DNA of 64,000 nucleotides from CAG-873 sp910578365 (GCA_951635545.1 OX620685.1:1612001-1676000), one strand, 5' to 3'. Numbered from the stretch's first letter, positions 1 to 10,518 are shown. Numbers and translations are program-made. The notes: generated from the letters alone by a model not told the origin.

Positions 1-1
1 C

Positions 2-664
2 CGCGTCCTTACCGTACGCGCAGGCCTTATCAACTCGTTCCGCCTCAACAAGCACCTCAACCTCAATCTCGACCTCCGTTTCAGCGGTCTTGACGGCCAC
101 ATTGACTGCATGGCCTCGAACAACCGTACCTACGGCTCGCTTCAGGCATATCTGGGTCTGACCTACAACTTCAACCCCACCGGCTGGTCGGCTCCCGTTG
201 TACCCGTTTGCCCCGAACCCGAAAACTGCGACGAACTCCGCGCCCGTCTGTCTGCCGCCGATGCCCGCATCGCCGACCTCGAATCGCAGCTCCGCGACTG
301 CCTCAACCGTCCGGTTGAAAAGGTTGAAGCCGAAAAGGCTCCCCTTGCCACCGTCTACTATCCCATTGGTGTAAGCCGCCTGACCCGCGAAGACCGCAAC
401 ATTCTCGGCGCTATCTCCGAAGTGATGAAGTCGAACAGCAAGACCAACTATGTACTCACCGGTTGGGCCGACAACTACACCGGCTCCGAGCAGGTTAACA
501 TCCGTCTGCGCAAGGCCCGTGTCGATGGCGTTTACAAGCAGCTCGTGAAGAATGGCGTTCCCGCCTCGCAGCTCACCGCCACCACCAACAACGGCAGCCT
601 CTGCGACCTTGGTGAAAAGTATGTGGCTCTCGACCGCGCAGTCACCATCGAAGAAGCTGAATAA
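2..664 (+). CDS. OmpA-family outer membrane protein, C-terminal part
   Basis: The frame is open from the left edge, so the start lies outside the window. The first ~55 visible residues look like the last strands of an outer-membrane barrel (ending GLTYNFNPTGW). A proline/cysteine linker follows (PVVPVCPEPENCDEL), then a short coiled coil (ARIADLESQL), then an OmpA-like peptidoglycan-binding domain with the core LTGWADNYTGS...IRLRKARVDGVYKQLV. This barrel-linker-OmpA order is common in Bacteroidetes porin-like proteins that anchor the outer membrane to the cell wall. The gene ends with TAA at 662-664, followed by a strong hairpin. The exact family of the barrel cannot be decided from this fragment. 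Confidence 0.8.
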   Translation, partial: RVLTVRAGLINSFRLNKHLNLNLDLRFSGLDGHIDCMASNNRTYGSLQAYLGLTYNFNPTGWSAPVVPVCPEPENCDELRARLSAADARIADLESQLRDCLNRPVEKVEAEKAPLATVYYPIGVSRLTREDRNILGAISEVMKSNSKTNYVLTGWADNYTGSEQVNIRLRKARVDGVYKQLVKNGVPASQLTATTNNGSLCDLGEKYVALDRAVTIEEAE

Positions 665-683
665 TTCATCTGCCGAAAATTTA

Positions 684-719
684 CAAAGCGCTGCGTCAAC
701 TTTTCGACGCAGCGCTTTG
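684..719 (+). terminator. Rho-independent terminator-like hairpin after the OmpA-family gene
   Basis: A perfect 14-bp stem (CAAAGCGCTGCGTC paired with GACGCAGCGCTTTG, 8-nt loop) starts 20 bases after the stop codon. The downstream T-run is weak (TTCATATTATAC). Confidence 0.7.
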
Positions 720-812
720 TTCATATTATACTATTTATACTATTTCAAGTAGCCTCTAAAATCGGGCGGATATGCCGCAACCTGCAGGGCAATTATTTAT
801 CTTTTTGCTGAT

Positions 813-1565
813 ATGGAACAGAATGTCGAATTTACCCATTGCTACTATCTCACAGCCGGCGAGGCCGGCGCACAGTCGTCAATGCCTCTGACTCTGCTGG
901 TGCAGCGAGTTATCGAGGTCGCTACCGAGCACGCCAATGCCCTCGGTATAGGCTATGCCACACTTTCGGTGCATGGAATCGCCTGGGTGTTGTCGAAAAT
1001 CAGTATCGAGATGCAACGTTACCCCGATATTAACGAGGATTACTGTCTTACCACCTGGATTGAAAGCTACAACCGCCGCTTTTGCGACCGCTGCTTTGCA
1101 GTCACCGGCGGCGACGGACAGCCGATAGGTTACATACGCACCATGTGGACAGCCATCGACGTTGAGCGGCGCTGTGTGGCCGACCTTACGGCATTCGAGC
1201 AGGACGCCTTTCCGGTGTCGTCCAGGTCGTGCCCTGTTGCCAAGCCGGTACGCTTACCAGCACTTCCGGCCGACGCCTCGGTGCAGGACTATACCTTCAA
1301 ATACTGCGACATCGACTTCAACCGCCACGTGAACTCGGTGCGCTACCTGGCTCTGGTACTAAACCACTGGCCTCTGGACCATTTCGACCACAACACCATA
1401 CGCCGTATCGACATCTGCTACCACCACGAGTGCCACTTCGGCCAGACCGTGCAGCTGCGTGTGGCATCGCAGGGACACGAAAGCGAATGTGAGATTGTGC
1501 ACGACGGCGTGCGTGCCGTAGGCCTGCGCATCAGCTGGGCTCCACGGGCCGTTACAGCGCGGTAA
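813..1565 (+). CDS. acyl-ACP thioesterase
   Basis: This 250-aa protein has the double hot-dog layout of the acyl-ACP thioesterase family (PF01643). Such enzymes hydrolyse acyl-acyl carrier protein to free fatty acid in the cytoplasm. The first half carries the typical block IAWVLSKISIEMQRYPDINE (residues 56-75). The second half carries the D/N/H-rich catalytic-like segment CDIDFNRHVNSVRYL (residues 165-179), which matches the family's second hot-dog motif. ATG start MEQNVEF. It is followed 75 bp later by lptD on the same strand, but that gene has its own promoter. Substrate chain length cannot be read from the sequence. Confidence 0.85.
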   Translation: MEQNVEFTHCYYLTAGEAGAQSSMPLTLLVQRVIEVATEHANALGIGYATLSVHGIAWVLSKISIEMQRYPDINEDYCLTTWIESYNRRFCDRCFAVTGGDGQPIGYIRTMWTAIDVERRCVADLTAFEQDAFPVSSRSCPVAKPVRLPALPADASVQDYTFKYCDIDFNRHVNSVRYLALVLNHWPLDHFDHNTIRRIDICYHHECHFGQTVQLRVASQGHESECEIVHDGVRAVGLRISWAPRAVTAR

Positions 1566-1610
1566 AATGTTAATTAGTACAATCCCGGCCTTTAATAACT
1601 GAAATTTTCG

Positions 1611-1618
1611 TAACTTTG
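1611..1618 (+). promoter_or_regulatory. Bacteroidetes -7 element upstream of lptD
   Basis: TAACTTTG matches the TAnnTTTG consensus and lies 22 bases before the GTG start. No good TTTG -33 box is seen at the expected spacing, so support is moderate. Confidence 0.45.
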
Positions 1619-1640
1619 TGGGCTTAAATGAAATCACAAC

Positions 1641-4373
1641 GTGCGAAAATCACCGTTATATATATTTTTATCCGTATTGCTGAGTGCTTTAGCTCCGGCC
1701 CTGGCTTCAGGTGCCGAAGCGCTCGGACTTATGGATGCGGCTGATACTGCGCGGGTTGATACCGTACCTATGCAGATGGCCGATACGACGGCTGCCGACA
1801 GCGCGGCTGCCGACACACAAGCTGTGGCTGCTGCAAAAAGCCGAATCGTGAACTCGCGCGTCGACCTCGATGCGGCTGTGAATTTCTCCTCGGCCGACTC
1901 CATGCTTATTGTGCGCCGCGACTCGACCTTTATGTACGGCAAAGGCTCGGTGAGCTACGGCGATATAAAGCTCGACGCCGAATGTATAGAAATGAGCCTC
2001 GAGGACAATACCGTCTATGCCACCGGACGTCCCGACTCCGTGGGCGAGCTGATAGGTAAGCCCGTGTTCAGCGAGGGAGGCACCGATTACGAAGCCTCGA
2101 CCATGCGCTATAACTTCGAAACCGAGAAAGGCTATATACGCAATGTAGTCACACAGCAAGGCGAAGGATACCTCACAGGCGGCACCACCAAAAAGGATAC
2201 ATCAAATGTATTCTACATCAAGGACGGACGCTACACCACCTGCGAGGACCACGACTGTCCGCACTTCTATTTCAATCTCACCAAAGCCAAGGTTACACCC
2301 GGCAGCAACGTGGTGACCGGACCGGTGTATCTGGTACTCGCCGGCCTGCCGCTGCCTCTGGCAGCTCCGTTCGGCTACTTCCCCTTCAGCGAAAAATACT
2401 CGTCGGGCGTTATCGTGCCCTCCTTTGGCGACGACTACAACCGCGGCTTCTACCTGCGCGACGGCGGATATTATTTTGCACTATCCGACAATATGGACCT
2501 GGCACTTACAGGCGAGATATATACCAAAGGTTCGTGGGGCGTGAACGCACGCTCAAGCTATGTGAAGCGATACAAATACTCAGGCTCGTTCAACCTGGCT
2601 TACCTCAAGACCATTTACGGCGAGAAAGGCGACCCGGACTACTCGGCCCAGACCAACTTCCAGATTATCTGGAACCACACCCAGGATGCCAAGGCGAACC
2701 CCAACATGAACCTCTCGGCATCGGTCAACTTCACCACCTCCGGTTACACCCGCAACGACCTCAACTCCTACTACTCACCGTCGTTTACCGAAAACACCAA
2801 GAGCAGTACCGTTAACCTCACATACCGCATACCTAACTCCAAATGGTCGTTCTCGGCCAACATGAACGTGTCGCAGCGCACCCAGGACTCCACCCTGGCG
2901 GTGAGCTTCCCCAACCTTACCGTTACCATGAGCCAGATATACCCCTTCAAGCGCAAGCGTGCTGTAGGCGGCGAACGCTGGTACGAAAAAATACGAATGA
3001 GCTACAGCGGTCAGTTCCAGAACTCCCTGACAGCCAAGCAGAACGTATTCTTTAAAAAAAGCCTTATTAAAGACTGGCGCAACGGCTTCAAGCACTCGGT
3101 GCCCATCTCGGCCACCTTCAACATGTTCAACTACATCAACGTGACCCCGTCGGTGCAGCTCAACGACCGCATGTACACCTCGAAAGTGCGCCGCCAGTGG
3201 GACCCAAACGCCTCCGTCGAGGTCTGCGACACCAGCTACAGCTTATATAACGTATGGGACTTCAACGCCTCGGTTTCGCTCGACACCAAGGTATACGGCT
3301 TTTACCGTCCGCTGCCCTTCCTGGCCAAGAAAATAAAGATGATACGCCACGTCATGACCCCCTCGGTAAGCTTCAACGGCTCGCCCGACTTCGGCAGCAA
3401 CTTCTTCGGCTATTACGGCAGCTATGACTATACCGACGCACAAGGGCGACAGCAGACACGCCGTTACAACTACTTTCCCAATGCACTCTTTGGCGTGCCG
3501 TCCGAGGGCAAGAATGGCTCGGTGACGTTCTCGCTGTCGAACAACCTGGAAATGAAAGTGAAATCCGACGCCGACTCCACCGGCGAAAAGAAAATATCGC
3601 TTATCGAGAACCTCAGCATCAGCGAAAGTTACAACTTTGCCGCCGACTCGCTCAACTGGTCGAACCTCAACACCTCGATACTGCTGCGCATCACCAAGGG
3701 CTTTAACCTCAACCTCTCCGCCACATGGGACGTGTACACCTACCAGCTCAACGAAGCCGGCAACCCTGTGCGTGTGAACATACCCCGCTGGAAGGCAGGC
3801 AAAGGCATCGGCAGGCTGTCGAGCACCGGCACATCGTTCAGCTACACTCTTAACAACGACACTTTCAAGCGCAAACCAAAAGACACCGACAAGGCCGACG
3901 ACCAACAGAACACCGACCGGAGTCAGCCCCGGACCACCGGCGCCGACCGCGACCGGCAGGAAAACTCAGGAAATTCCGACATAGAGCTTACCGAGGAAGG
4001 ATACGCCAAATGGACGGTGCCATGGAGCCTTACATTTAATTATAGTATAGGCTACGGCTACGGAACATTCAACAAGCAAAAGATGGAATACGATCCACGG
4101 ATAACGCAGAACCTGAGCCTTTCGGGCAACATAAGGCCCACCAAGGACTGGAACTTCTCGTTCTCCGCCTCGTACAACTTCGACACTCACCGTTTGGCAT
4201 ACATGAACTGCAACATTTCGCGCGACCTCCACTGCTTTACCATGACAGCCAGTTTTGTGCCTGTCGGCCCCTACAAAAGCTATAACTTCCATATAGCGGT
4301 AAAATCGAGCATGCTCTCCGACCTCAAGTACGACAAACGCTCCAGCACTTCCAATGGCGTAAGCTGGTATTAG
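1641..4373 (+). CDS. lptD: LPS-assembly protein LptD homologue
   Basis: This 910-aa outer-membrane protein probably inserts lipopolysaccharide into the outer leaflet. A signal peptide (MRKSPLYIFLSVLLSALAPA...SG) is followed by an alanine/aspartate-rich stretch. An OstA/LptA-like periplasmic beta-jellyroll comes next (about residues 75-215: FMYGKGSVSYGDIKLDAECIEM, then the cysteine pair CEDHDCPHFYF). From there to the C-terminus it is a long beta-barrel rich in aromatic/Asn strands (LPLAAPFGYFPFSEKYSSGVIVPSFGDDYNRGFYLRDG is a typical Bacteroidetes LptD segment). An acidic, low-complexity insertion lies near residues 750-780 (KDTDKADDQQNTDRSQ). The start is GTG at 1641; the nearby ATG at 1628 is in another frame. 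Confidence 0.85.
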   Translation: MRKSPLYIFLSVLLSALAPALASGAEALGLMDAADTARVDTVPMQMADTTAADSAAADTQAVAAAKSRIVNSRVDLDAAVNFSSADSMLIVRRDSTFMYGKGSVSYGDIKLDAECIEMSLEDNTVYATGRPDSVGELIGKPVFSEGGTDYEASTMRYNFETEKGYIRNVVTQQGEGYLTGGTTKKDTSNVFYIKDGRYTTCEDHDCPHFYFNLTKAKVTPGSNVVTGPVYLVLAGLPLPLAAPFGYFPFSEKYSSGVIVPSFGDDYNRGFYLRDGGYYFALSDNMDLALTGEIYTKGSWGVNARSSYVKRYKYSGSFNLAYLKTIYGEKGDPDYSAQTNFQIIWNHTQDAKANPNMNLSASVNFTTSGYTRNDLNSYYSPSFTENTKSSTVNLTYRIPNSKWSFSANMNVSQRTQDSTLAVSFPNLTVTMSQIYPFKRKRAVGGERWYEKIRMSYSGQFQNSLTAKQNVFFKKSLIKDWRNGFKHSVPISATFNMFNYINVTPSVQLNDRMYTSKVRRQWDPNASVEVCDTSYSLYNVWDFNASVSLDTKVYGFYRPLPFLAKKIKMIRHVMTPSVSFNGSPDFGSNFFGYYGSYDYTDAQGRQQTRRYNYFPNALFGVPSEGKNGSVTFSLSNNLEMKVKSDADSTGEKKISLIENLSISESYNFAADSLNWSNLNTSILLRITKGFNLNLSATWDVYTYQLNEAGNPVRVNIPRWKAGKGIGRLSSTGTSFSYTLNNDTFKRKPKDTDKADDQQNTDRSQPRTTGADRDRQENSGNSDIELTEEGYAKWTVPWSLTFNYSIGYGYGTFNKQKMEYDPRITQNLSLSGNIRPTKDWNFSFSASYNFDTHRLAYMNCNISRDLHCFTMTASFVPVGPYKSYNFHIAVKSSMLSDLKYDKRSSTSNGVSWY

Positions 4374-4383
4374 CAGTAAAGTA

Positions 4384-4476
4384 GTGACGGCGCGACGCCG
4401 TCACCCGCACACGTACTATACCCCTATTTGCAAAAGATACTACCCCTGCATACGAACCGACGGCGCGACGCCGGCG
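4384..4476. repeat. Two copies of a GC-rich palindrome
   Basis: GTGACGGCG-CGA-CGCCGTCAC (4384-4404) is a perfect 9-bp stem with a 3-nt loop. A second copy of its core, GACGGCGCGACGCCG, lies at 4459-4473. No T-tract follows, so these look more like REP-type palindromes than a classical terminator. The rest of the 337-bp lptD-susC gap holds the susC promoter and no credible gene. Confidence 0.6.
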
Positions 4477-4579
4477 CAACACACATGCTTTACGGCAGGA
4501 GTATAGGATGCCGCTTATAGACCTAAAAAAAACTTTTTGACAACTATTGTGTTAAAAGCGTGTTTTTTTTGGTTCTCAA

Positions 4580-4610
4580 TTTGGAATTTCACAAATTTTA
4601 ATTACCTTTG
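4580..4610 (+). promoter_or_regulatory. promoter of the susC-susD operon
   Basis: TTTG (4580-4583), 19-bp spacer, TACCTTTG (4603-4610) is an excellent Bacteroidetes sigma-ABfr type promoter. Transcription would start near 4615-4618, giving a leader of about 95 nt before the susC ATG at 4711. Confidence 0.75.
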
Positions 4611-4710
4611 CAATTGAATAGCATATCACTTTTTGGGCTATAATATCCAACTAATTGCTAAAAACGTTCTGACTCAATTATTTAATCATTTATGTCTAAT
4701 AAAATTTAGT

Positions 4711-7700
4711 ATGAAAAAGCTGTTTCTATTACTTCTGGCAGTACTGTCGGTCAGCTTGTGTGTGTCGGCTCAGACACGTACACTGCGCGGTACGGTCGTG
4801 GATGCTACCAATGACGACCCCGTCATCGGAGCTTCCGTTCAGCCGGCTGGCAGCACTGAGGGTGTGACTACCGATATCGACGGTAAGTTCGTTCTCGTCT
4901 GCCCGGCGTCAGTAAAAGAGATTACTGTGTCGTATGTAGGCATGCAAACCAAAACTGTTGCTGCCGAAGCGGGCGAAATGTTTATCGCCCTCGATCCTTC
5001 GACCGAAGTTCTTGAACAACTTGTAGTTACCGGTTACGGTACTGCTAAGAAAATCGGTTCGGTTGTAGGTTCTGTCGCCGTAGTCGGCGAGGCTACATTC
5101 GAGAATGTGCCTACCCCGACTTTCGTCGATGCTCTTCAGGGTCAGGTGGCCGGTCTGAATATTTATTCTAACTCCGGTGACCCCTCCTCAGTAAATGCCA
5201 GTATCCAGATTCGCGGTACAAACTCGCTCAACGCCTCCAATACCCCGCTGTTTATCCTCGACGGCGCTCCCGTGTCGCCGAGCGTCTTCACCACGCTCAA
5301 TCCTCAGGATATCGCAAGCATAACCGTACTTAAGGACGCCGCTTCGGTTGCCATCTACGGTTCGCGTGCTGCCAACGGTGTTATCGTTATCACTTCCAAA
5401 AAAGGCCGTTTCGGCGAGCAGGCTCAGCTTTCTATCCGTGCCAGCTACGGTTGGTCGCAGATGGCAGGCGACAACATGGACATGATGAACGCCGACGAAT
5501 ATATCAAGTTCAGCCAGATGATTGGCAACAAGGTTCCCGATGAGGCATACGAACTTGTATATAAATATGGTGTAGATACTAACTGGCTCGATGAGTTCTT
5601 CGAATCGGCCGCTCCTACCTACAGCCTTGAGGCTGCTCTGCAGGGCGGTGGCGAAAAAGCCAGCTACTATGTATCGCTCGGTCACCTCGACCAGCAGGGT
5701 ATTATTACCAAATCGGGTATGCGCCGTACCACTCTCCGTGCTACCGTCGACAGCAAAGTAAACGACTGGTTCCGCCTCGGTGCTCAGGTTAACCTCGGTT
5801 ACACCAAGAACGAAACCAACGTATACTCGAACCTCATTTATAACGGTGAAGGTGTGAACCTCAACAACCCCATTGTTATGGCTCGTATGGCCCGCCCCTA
5901 CGACTCGGCCAGATACTGGACCCGCGCAGCCGACGGCTCAATTCAGTTCGGCGAACGTGCCGACCGTCTGCTCTATACCGCTCTGTGGCGCCCCGACTTC
6001 AGCGAACAGTGGCGTGATTCGTACACCGACCGCGTTACCGCCAACGTAACCCTCAGCGAAACCATCACTCCGCTGGCCGGCCTCACTATCCGCGCACAGC
6101 AGAACGTTGACGCTTACGAAGCTCAGATTCACAACCGTATCCATCCCCACGCCGCCTCAATCGAAACTCCCTTCGGCAGCTTCCCCTAGGGTACTGCCAT
6201 GGACGACGGACTCACCGCCGGTTTCAACCAAAAGCAGACCTCACGCTACTATACCTTCACCTATACTAACACTGCAGAGTACCGTCATACATTCGCCGAT
6301 ATCCATGACTTTACATTCCTTGTAGGTGAAGAATCAATCATTACCCGTTCAAACGGTTTCGGCGCTTCGACCTCAGGTCAGTACAACGACCACTTTATGC
6401 TTCTCAGCAATGGTACAGAAATTACCATGTCGAACGTCGTTAACTCGATATCTGACGAAGTGTTCAACTCGTACTTCTTCAACCTCGGCTATTCGTACAA
6501 CGACCTCTACTTCATCGACGCCAACCTCCGTCGCGACGGTTCGTCGAAGTTCGCTCCCGGCAACCGCTGGTCGACTTTCTGGTCGCTCGGTGCAATGTGG
6601 AACATGAAGAACGAAAAATTCCTTCAGGATGTTAAATGGCTCGATCAGGCCCGCCTCCGTCTTAGCTACGGTACCACCGGTAACGCCGGTATCGGCAACT
6701 ATGCCTACATGGGCCTCGTAAAACCTTACACTGTTACTTATAACGGCAAGCCCGGCTGGGGACTTTCTTCGGTTGATAATCCCAAACTTCAGTGGGAAAC
6801 CGTAAAGGCATGGGACCTCGGTCTGAACTTCCGTGTATTCAATCACCTCACTGCCGATATCGACTTCTATCGCAAGGAAACCTGCGACATGCTTGTGAAT
6901 GTGCCCGTTTCGTACACTACAGGTTGGAGTTCAATCCTCCACAATATCGGTAACATGACCAACACCGGTGTCGACATCGACCTTCAGGCCGACATTATCC
7001 AGACTAAAGACTGGTATTTCGGTCTGCGCGCAAACTTCAACTACAACGCCAACCGCATTACCTCGCTTTTCGACGGCATGGACCAGCAGGCATTCCCCAG
7101 CAGACTTTTAGCCTACACCGTAGGCCATGATGCTTCGGAATTCTACATGGTGAAATATGCAGGTGTTGACCCCGAAACCGGCGAACCCCAGTGGTACGAT
7201 AAGGATGGCAACATCACCAAGGAATACAATGTAGAACGCGATAGCCAGCTCCTCGGCAAGAGCTGCACTGCTCCTATCACCGGTGGTTTCGGCGCCGACG
7301 TGCGCTGGAAGGGCTTTGCTCTGCGTGCCGACTTTGCATGGGCCGCCAAGAAGTACATGGTCAACAACGACCGCTTCTTCCTCGAAAGCCCCTCGAGTGA
7401 CAACGCCGCAAGCTACAACCAGATGACTACCATGTTCAACATCTGGACACATCCCGGCCAGATTACCGACATACCTAAGTTCGGTTCGACTATCCAGTTC
7501 GACGACCACCTGCTCGAAGATGCGTCGTTCCTGCGTCTGAAGAACCTTACCCTTATGTATAACTGCCCCAAATCGTTCACCGACAAACTTTCGCTCAAGG
7601 GTCTGAACTTCCACTTCACCGGCCGTAACCTGCTTACTTTCACCGGCTTCACCGGTTTTGACCCCGAACCCGGCAGCAACATCGTTACATTCTTCTATCC

Positions 7701-7743
7701 GAACACCCGTCAGTACGAACTCGGTCTGGAAGTAACTTTCTAA
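4711..7743 (+). pseudogene. SusC/RagA-family TonB-dependent receptor, split by an in-frame amber codon
   Basis: The gene encodes a 1010-codon TonB-dependent outer-membrane transporter. ATG 4711 gives a clean signal peptide (MKKLFLLLLAVLSVSLCVSAQ). Next come the carboxypeptidase-D-like domain (LRGTVVDATNDDPVIGASV), the plug domain (LEQLVVTGYGTAKK, then IRGTNSLNASNTPLFILDG) and a barrel ending in ELGLEVTF. A single TAG at 6187-6189 (context TTC CCC TAG GGT ACT) interrupts the barrel after ~492 codons. Both halves are in the same frame and otherwise intact. A CAG-to-TAG change would explain it. Possibilities are a recent nonsense mutation, translational readthrough, or a sequencing error. A later ATG at 6199 could restart translation but would lack signal peptide and plug. 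susD follows 28 bp downstream. Confidence 0.9.
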
Positions 7744-7771
7744 TTTCTAATCTTAACTAAGAGCTCTCAAT

Positions 7772-9349
7772 ATGAAAAAGATATTTCTTTTCGCTGCGGT
7801 AGCTGTCTCGGCACTGTTAAGTTCGTGCGAGATGGAGCTGCTTCCGGAAGGTGCCATCAAGCAGGAGGAAGCTATTGTGAATCCTGTAAACGCACGCTAC
7901 TTCCGTAACGGCCTCTACAATTCATTCCGCGGTCTGTGCATGGGCGCCCTGAACAACTACACCGAAGTTCAGATGGACAACTTCCAGGCGCTTGCTCCTG
8001 TTTATGGCAACAATCTCGGCAATATTTTCAAAGGTGACTTCACCTCGGCTACCGAAGATTTTGCCGGTGCATTTTCGCTGTTCTACAGCAATATTGCCGG
8101 TGTGAACTTCTACCTTCCCCGTCTGCAGGAACTCATCGAAAGCGACGAGTGGACTGAGCAGGATCACATGAAGATGATTCGCTATCGTGGTGAAGCTTAC
8201 TTCTTCCGTGCATACAACTACTTTATGCTCACCCAGTTCTTCTGCCAGGACTACAGCGAGGCCAACAAGGATGTACCCGCCATGGGTGTGCCCCTGGTTA
8301 CCGAGTACAATCCTACCACTGACCGCAGTACTTATCCCGGACGCAGCACTTTGGGTGAAACATACAAGCTGATTCTCGAGGACCTCACCAATGCCAAAAA
8401 CGACCTTGAAGCCGCTGAGGCCAGCATGAGTAACCGCGACAATGACTATCTCGAAATGATGCACTCCGGTTCGCCTTATGTCAACTCATGGGTTGTGGAG
8501 GCGCTCAACGCCCGTATCGCTCTTGCCATGGGTAAGAAAGACGAAGCTGCAACTCACGCCCAGAACGTAATCGGCAGCTCTCTCTATAAGCTTTCTACTC
8601 CCCAGGAGTTCGTAAACATGTGGACAGTTTCGCCCGGCTCGTTCGGAGACCCCGATACCCGTAACTCTGAAATCATTATGATGGCCATGGTTACCGGTAC
8701 CGAAGCTCAGTCGCTTGGCCAGACCAACTCGCTCTGGTGGTCGTACAACATCAACAACTCCATGTATGTGCCCGCAAACAGCACACTCAATATGTACACC
8801 AGCAGCGACTACCGCAAGCAGATTTGGTTCCAGGAGCAATTCCTTGAACTCAATGGTACTTACCTTTCGGTGAACATCTTCTCTAAGTTTATAGGTCTTA
8901 ACACTTTTGCAGGTACAAGTTCATCTCGCGGCTGTGTGATTATGTACCCGTTCCGTCTGGCGGAAATGTACCTGATTCTTGCCGAGTGCGGCAGCTCGAA
9001 CACCGTCCGCAACGACGCACTCCGTGCTTTGCGCGAGGCCCGCGGCATCTCTTCACGTACTTACCCCGATGATCGTCTGGATGTTCAGGTACGTCTGGAG
9101 CGTAACCGCGAACTCATCGGCGAAGGTTTCCGTCTGAACGACCTCCGTCGTTATGGCGAAGGCTTTACCCGCGACAACTCGGTGGCTGTTCCCAACTTCC
9201 CCTTGGACAACTTCAATACCCTTTATTTCGTACAGGGAGCTTCGGACCTGAGCTACACCCCCGATGACTGTCGTTTCGTATGGCCCATCCCCTCCACCGA
9301 AATTCAGGTAAATCCCCAGATTGTTGGCCAGCAGAATCCCGGCTATTAA
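7772..9349 (+). CDS. SusD/RagB-family glycan- or nutrient-binding lipoprotein
   Basis: This 525-aa surface lipoprotein partners the upstream SusC-like receptor, capping the barrel and capturing substrate. The lipobox is LLSSC, with Cys19 as the lipidation site, and the mature protein begins EMELLPEGAIKQEEA. Helical SusD-type repeats follow (GEAYFFRAYNYFMLTQFF near residues 140-160; NSWVVEALNARIALAMGKKDEAATHAQNVI). The C-terminal region has the family's usual LERNRELIGEGFRLNDLRRYGEG and ends with the typical FVWPIPSTEIQVNPQIVGQQNPGY. It starts 28 bp after susC in the same operon. The substrate cannot be inferred: no glycoside hydrolase or sulfatase lies in the operon. Confidence 0.92.
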   Translation: MKKIFLFAAVAVSALLSSCEMELLPEGAIKQEEAIVNPVNARYFRNGLYNSFRGLCMGALNNYTEVQMDNFQALAPVYGNNLGNIFKGDFTSATEDFAGAFSLFYSNIAGVNFYLPRLQELIESDEWTEQDHMKMIRYRGEAYFFRAYNYFMLTQFFCQDYSEANKDVPAMGVPLVTEYNPTTDRSTYPGRSTLGETYKLILEDLTNAKNDLEAAEASMSNRDNDYLEMMHSGSPYVNSWVVEALNARIALAMGKKDEAATHAQNVIGSSLYKLSTPQEFVNMWTVSPGSFGDPDTRNSEIIMMAMVTGTEAQSLGQTNSLWWSYNINNSMYVPANSTLNMYTSSDYRKQIWFQEQFLELNGTYLSVNIFSKFIGLNTFAGTSSSRGCVIMYPFRLAEMYLILAECGSSNTVRNDALRALREARGISSRTYPDDRLDVQVRLERNRELIGEGFRLNDLRRYGEGFTRDNSVAVPNFPLDNFNTLYFVQGASDLSYTPDDCRFVWPIPSTEIQVNPQIVGQQNPGY

Positions 9350-9382
9350 TCTTAAAAGTTCAACTTAAAAGATTTTAAAGAA

Positions 9383-10489
9383 ATGAAACTTCTCAAATAT
9401 ATGTCTTTCGCTCTGTTGGCTGCTGCGGCAACCGGCTGTAGTAGCGATGAGGGACTCGACCCCAACGATGTCGATCCGGGTTCGTTCTTCCCCTCGTATG
9501 GCGACGTGGCTTTCCAGAAGTGCGCTCCCAACCCCGATCAGGGTGTGTACGACAACACATTCAAAGTGCAGATTTGCCGCACTTCAAACACAATCGGCGA
9601 AAAAGTGCGTCTTGATTATAGCGTTAAGGTGTACGATGCTGTGTCCGACTCTTATGTCGACGGCTCAAAGGACCTCTTCGTAGTTCCTGAAGAGTTTGTT
9701 TACACTACCAATGAGCCCATGGGTTATATCCCTGTAGTGGCACACAACGAACTCATGGAGATTGGCGAGCCCATCATGCTCACTCTCACAATTCTCGACG
9801 ACACCGGTTACGGTGCAAACACCATCGAGGTTCAGTACACCCGTGTATATCCCGAGGAAAGCTGGACTCCCGTCGGTACCTGCAACGTAATCGACGGCTG
9901 GATTTTCCCCATTTTCGGTATCAACGGCAATGACTATTCGTTCGACTGCTCGTTCGAAGTAAACGACGCCGACGAACAGCTTTTCCGTCTGGTAAGCCCC
10001 TTCCAGTCGAATCAGTACTATGCGCCTCTGGCTGCTTTCAACATCGCACCCAAGAACGGTCGCTACTACTGGCATGTTGACCTCAACGACTTCCGTGTTC
10101 CGGCAGTGCTTCAGAGCGTAGCGGGCTGGGAGTTCGTTCCCGGTACATTCAATGTTGAATTCGGTATGCTGTCGCTGTGCAGTCTTGAGGGCCAGTATAT
10201 GGCCGAAGGCTATACCGCTGACGAGATTTACGAAGGCATGGATCCCGCAGATCGTTCGACTTTCGTAGACAATGTCCTCAATATCGGTCGCTGCGTACTT
10301 TATGCTCCCCACTATCAGAACACTGTAGTCCGTAATGACACCCCCGGACGTATCACCTTCCCGCCGCACGTAAGCATCTATGAAGACGGTGCTGAGGGTC
10401 AGCAGAAGATTCAGGCCGAGCCTGCAAATGTAACCAACCGCAAACTTGCAAAACAGTACTTCGGTCAGCAGCTCAGCATTAAATTATAA
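9383..10489 (+). CDS. surface lipoprotein, third gene of the sus-like operon
   Basis: A 368-aa lipoprotein with lipobox LLAAAATGC (Cys19) that starts 33 bp after susD. The first ~150 residues look like a beta-sandwich of the DUF4843/Calx-beta sort often found as the third gene of susC-susD loci (DYSVKVYDAVSDS, FVVPEEFVYTTNEPMGYIPV). The remainder (from about residue 155) has repeated aromatic strands and no motif I can name. It is presumably exposed on the surface and helps SusCD bind its ligand, in the manner of SusE/SusF, but that is inferred from position only. Confidence 0.75.
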   Translation: MKLLKYMSFALLAAAATGCSSDEGLDPNDVDPGSFFPSYGDVAFQKCAPNPDQGVYDNTFKVQICRTSNTIGEKVRLDYSVKVYDAVSDSYVDGSKDLFVVPEEFVYTTNEPMGYIPVVAHNELMEIGEPIMLTLTILDDTGYGANTIEVQYTRVYPEESWTPVGTCNVIDGWIFPIFGINGNDYSFDCSFEVNDADEQLFRLVSPFQSNQYYAPLAAFNIAPKNGRYYWHVDLNDFRVPAVLQSVAGWEFVPGTFNVEFGMLSLCSLEGQYMAEGYTADEIYEGMDPADRSTFVDNVLNIGRCVLYAPHYQNTVVRNDTPGRITFPPHVSIYEDGAEGQQKIQAEPANVTNRKLAKQYFGQQLSIKL

Positions 10490-10518
10490 GTAGCCATACT
10501 TAAATAAAGCTAATATAC

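Noticed and set aside
4633..4710. Upstream in-frame start of susC
   Set aside because: It would put 26 residues before a clear signal peptide; the ATG at 4711 fits the family.
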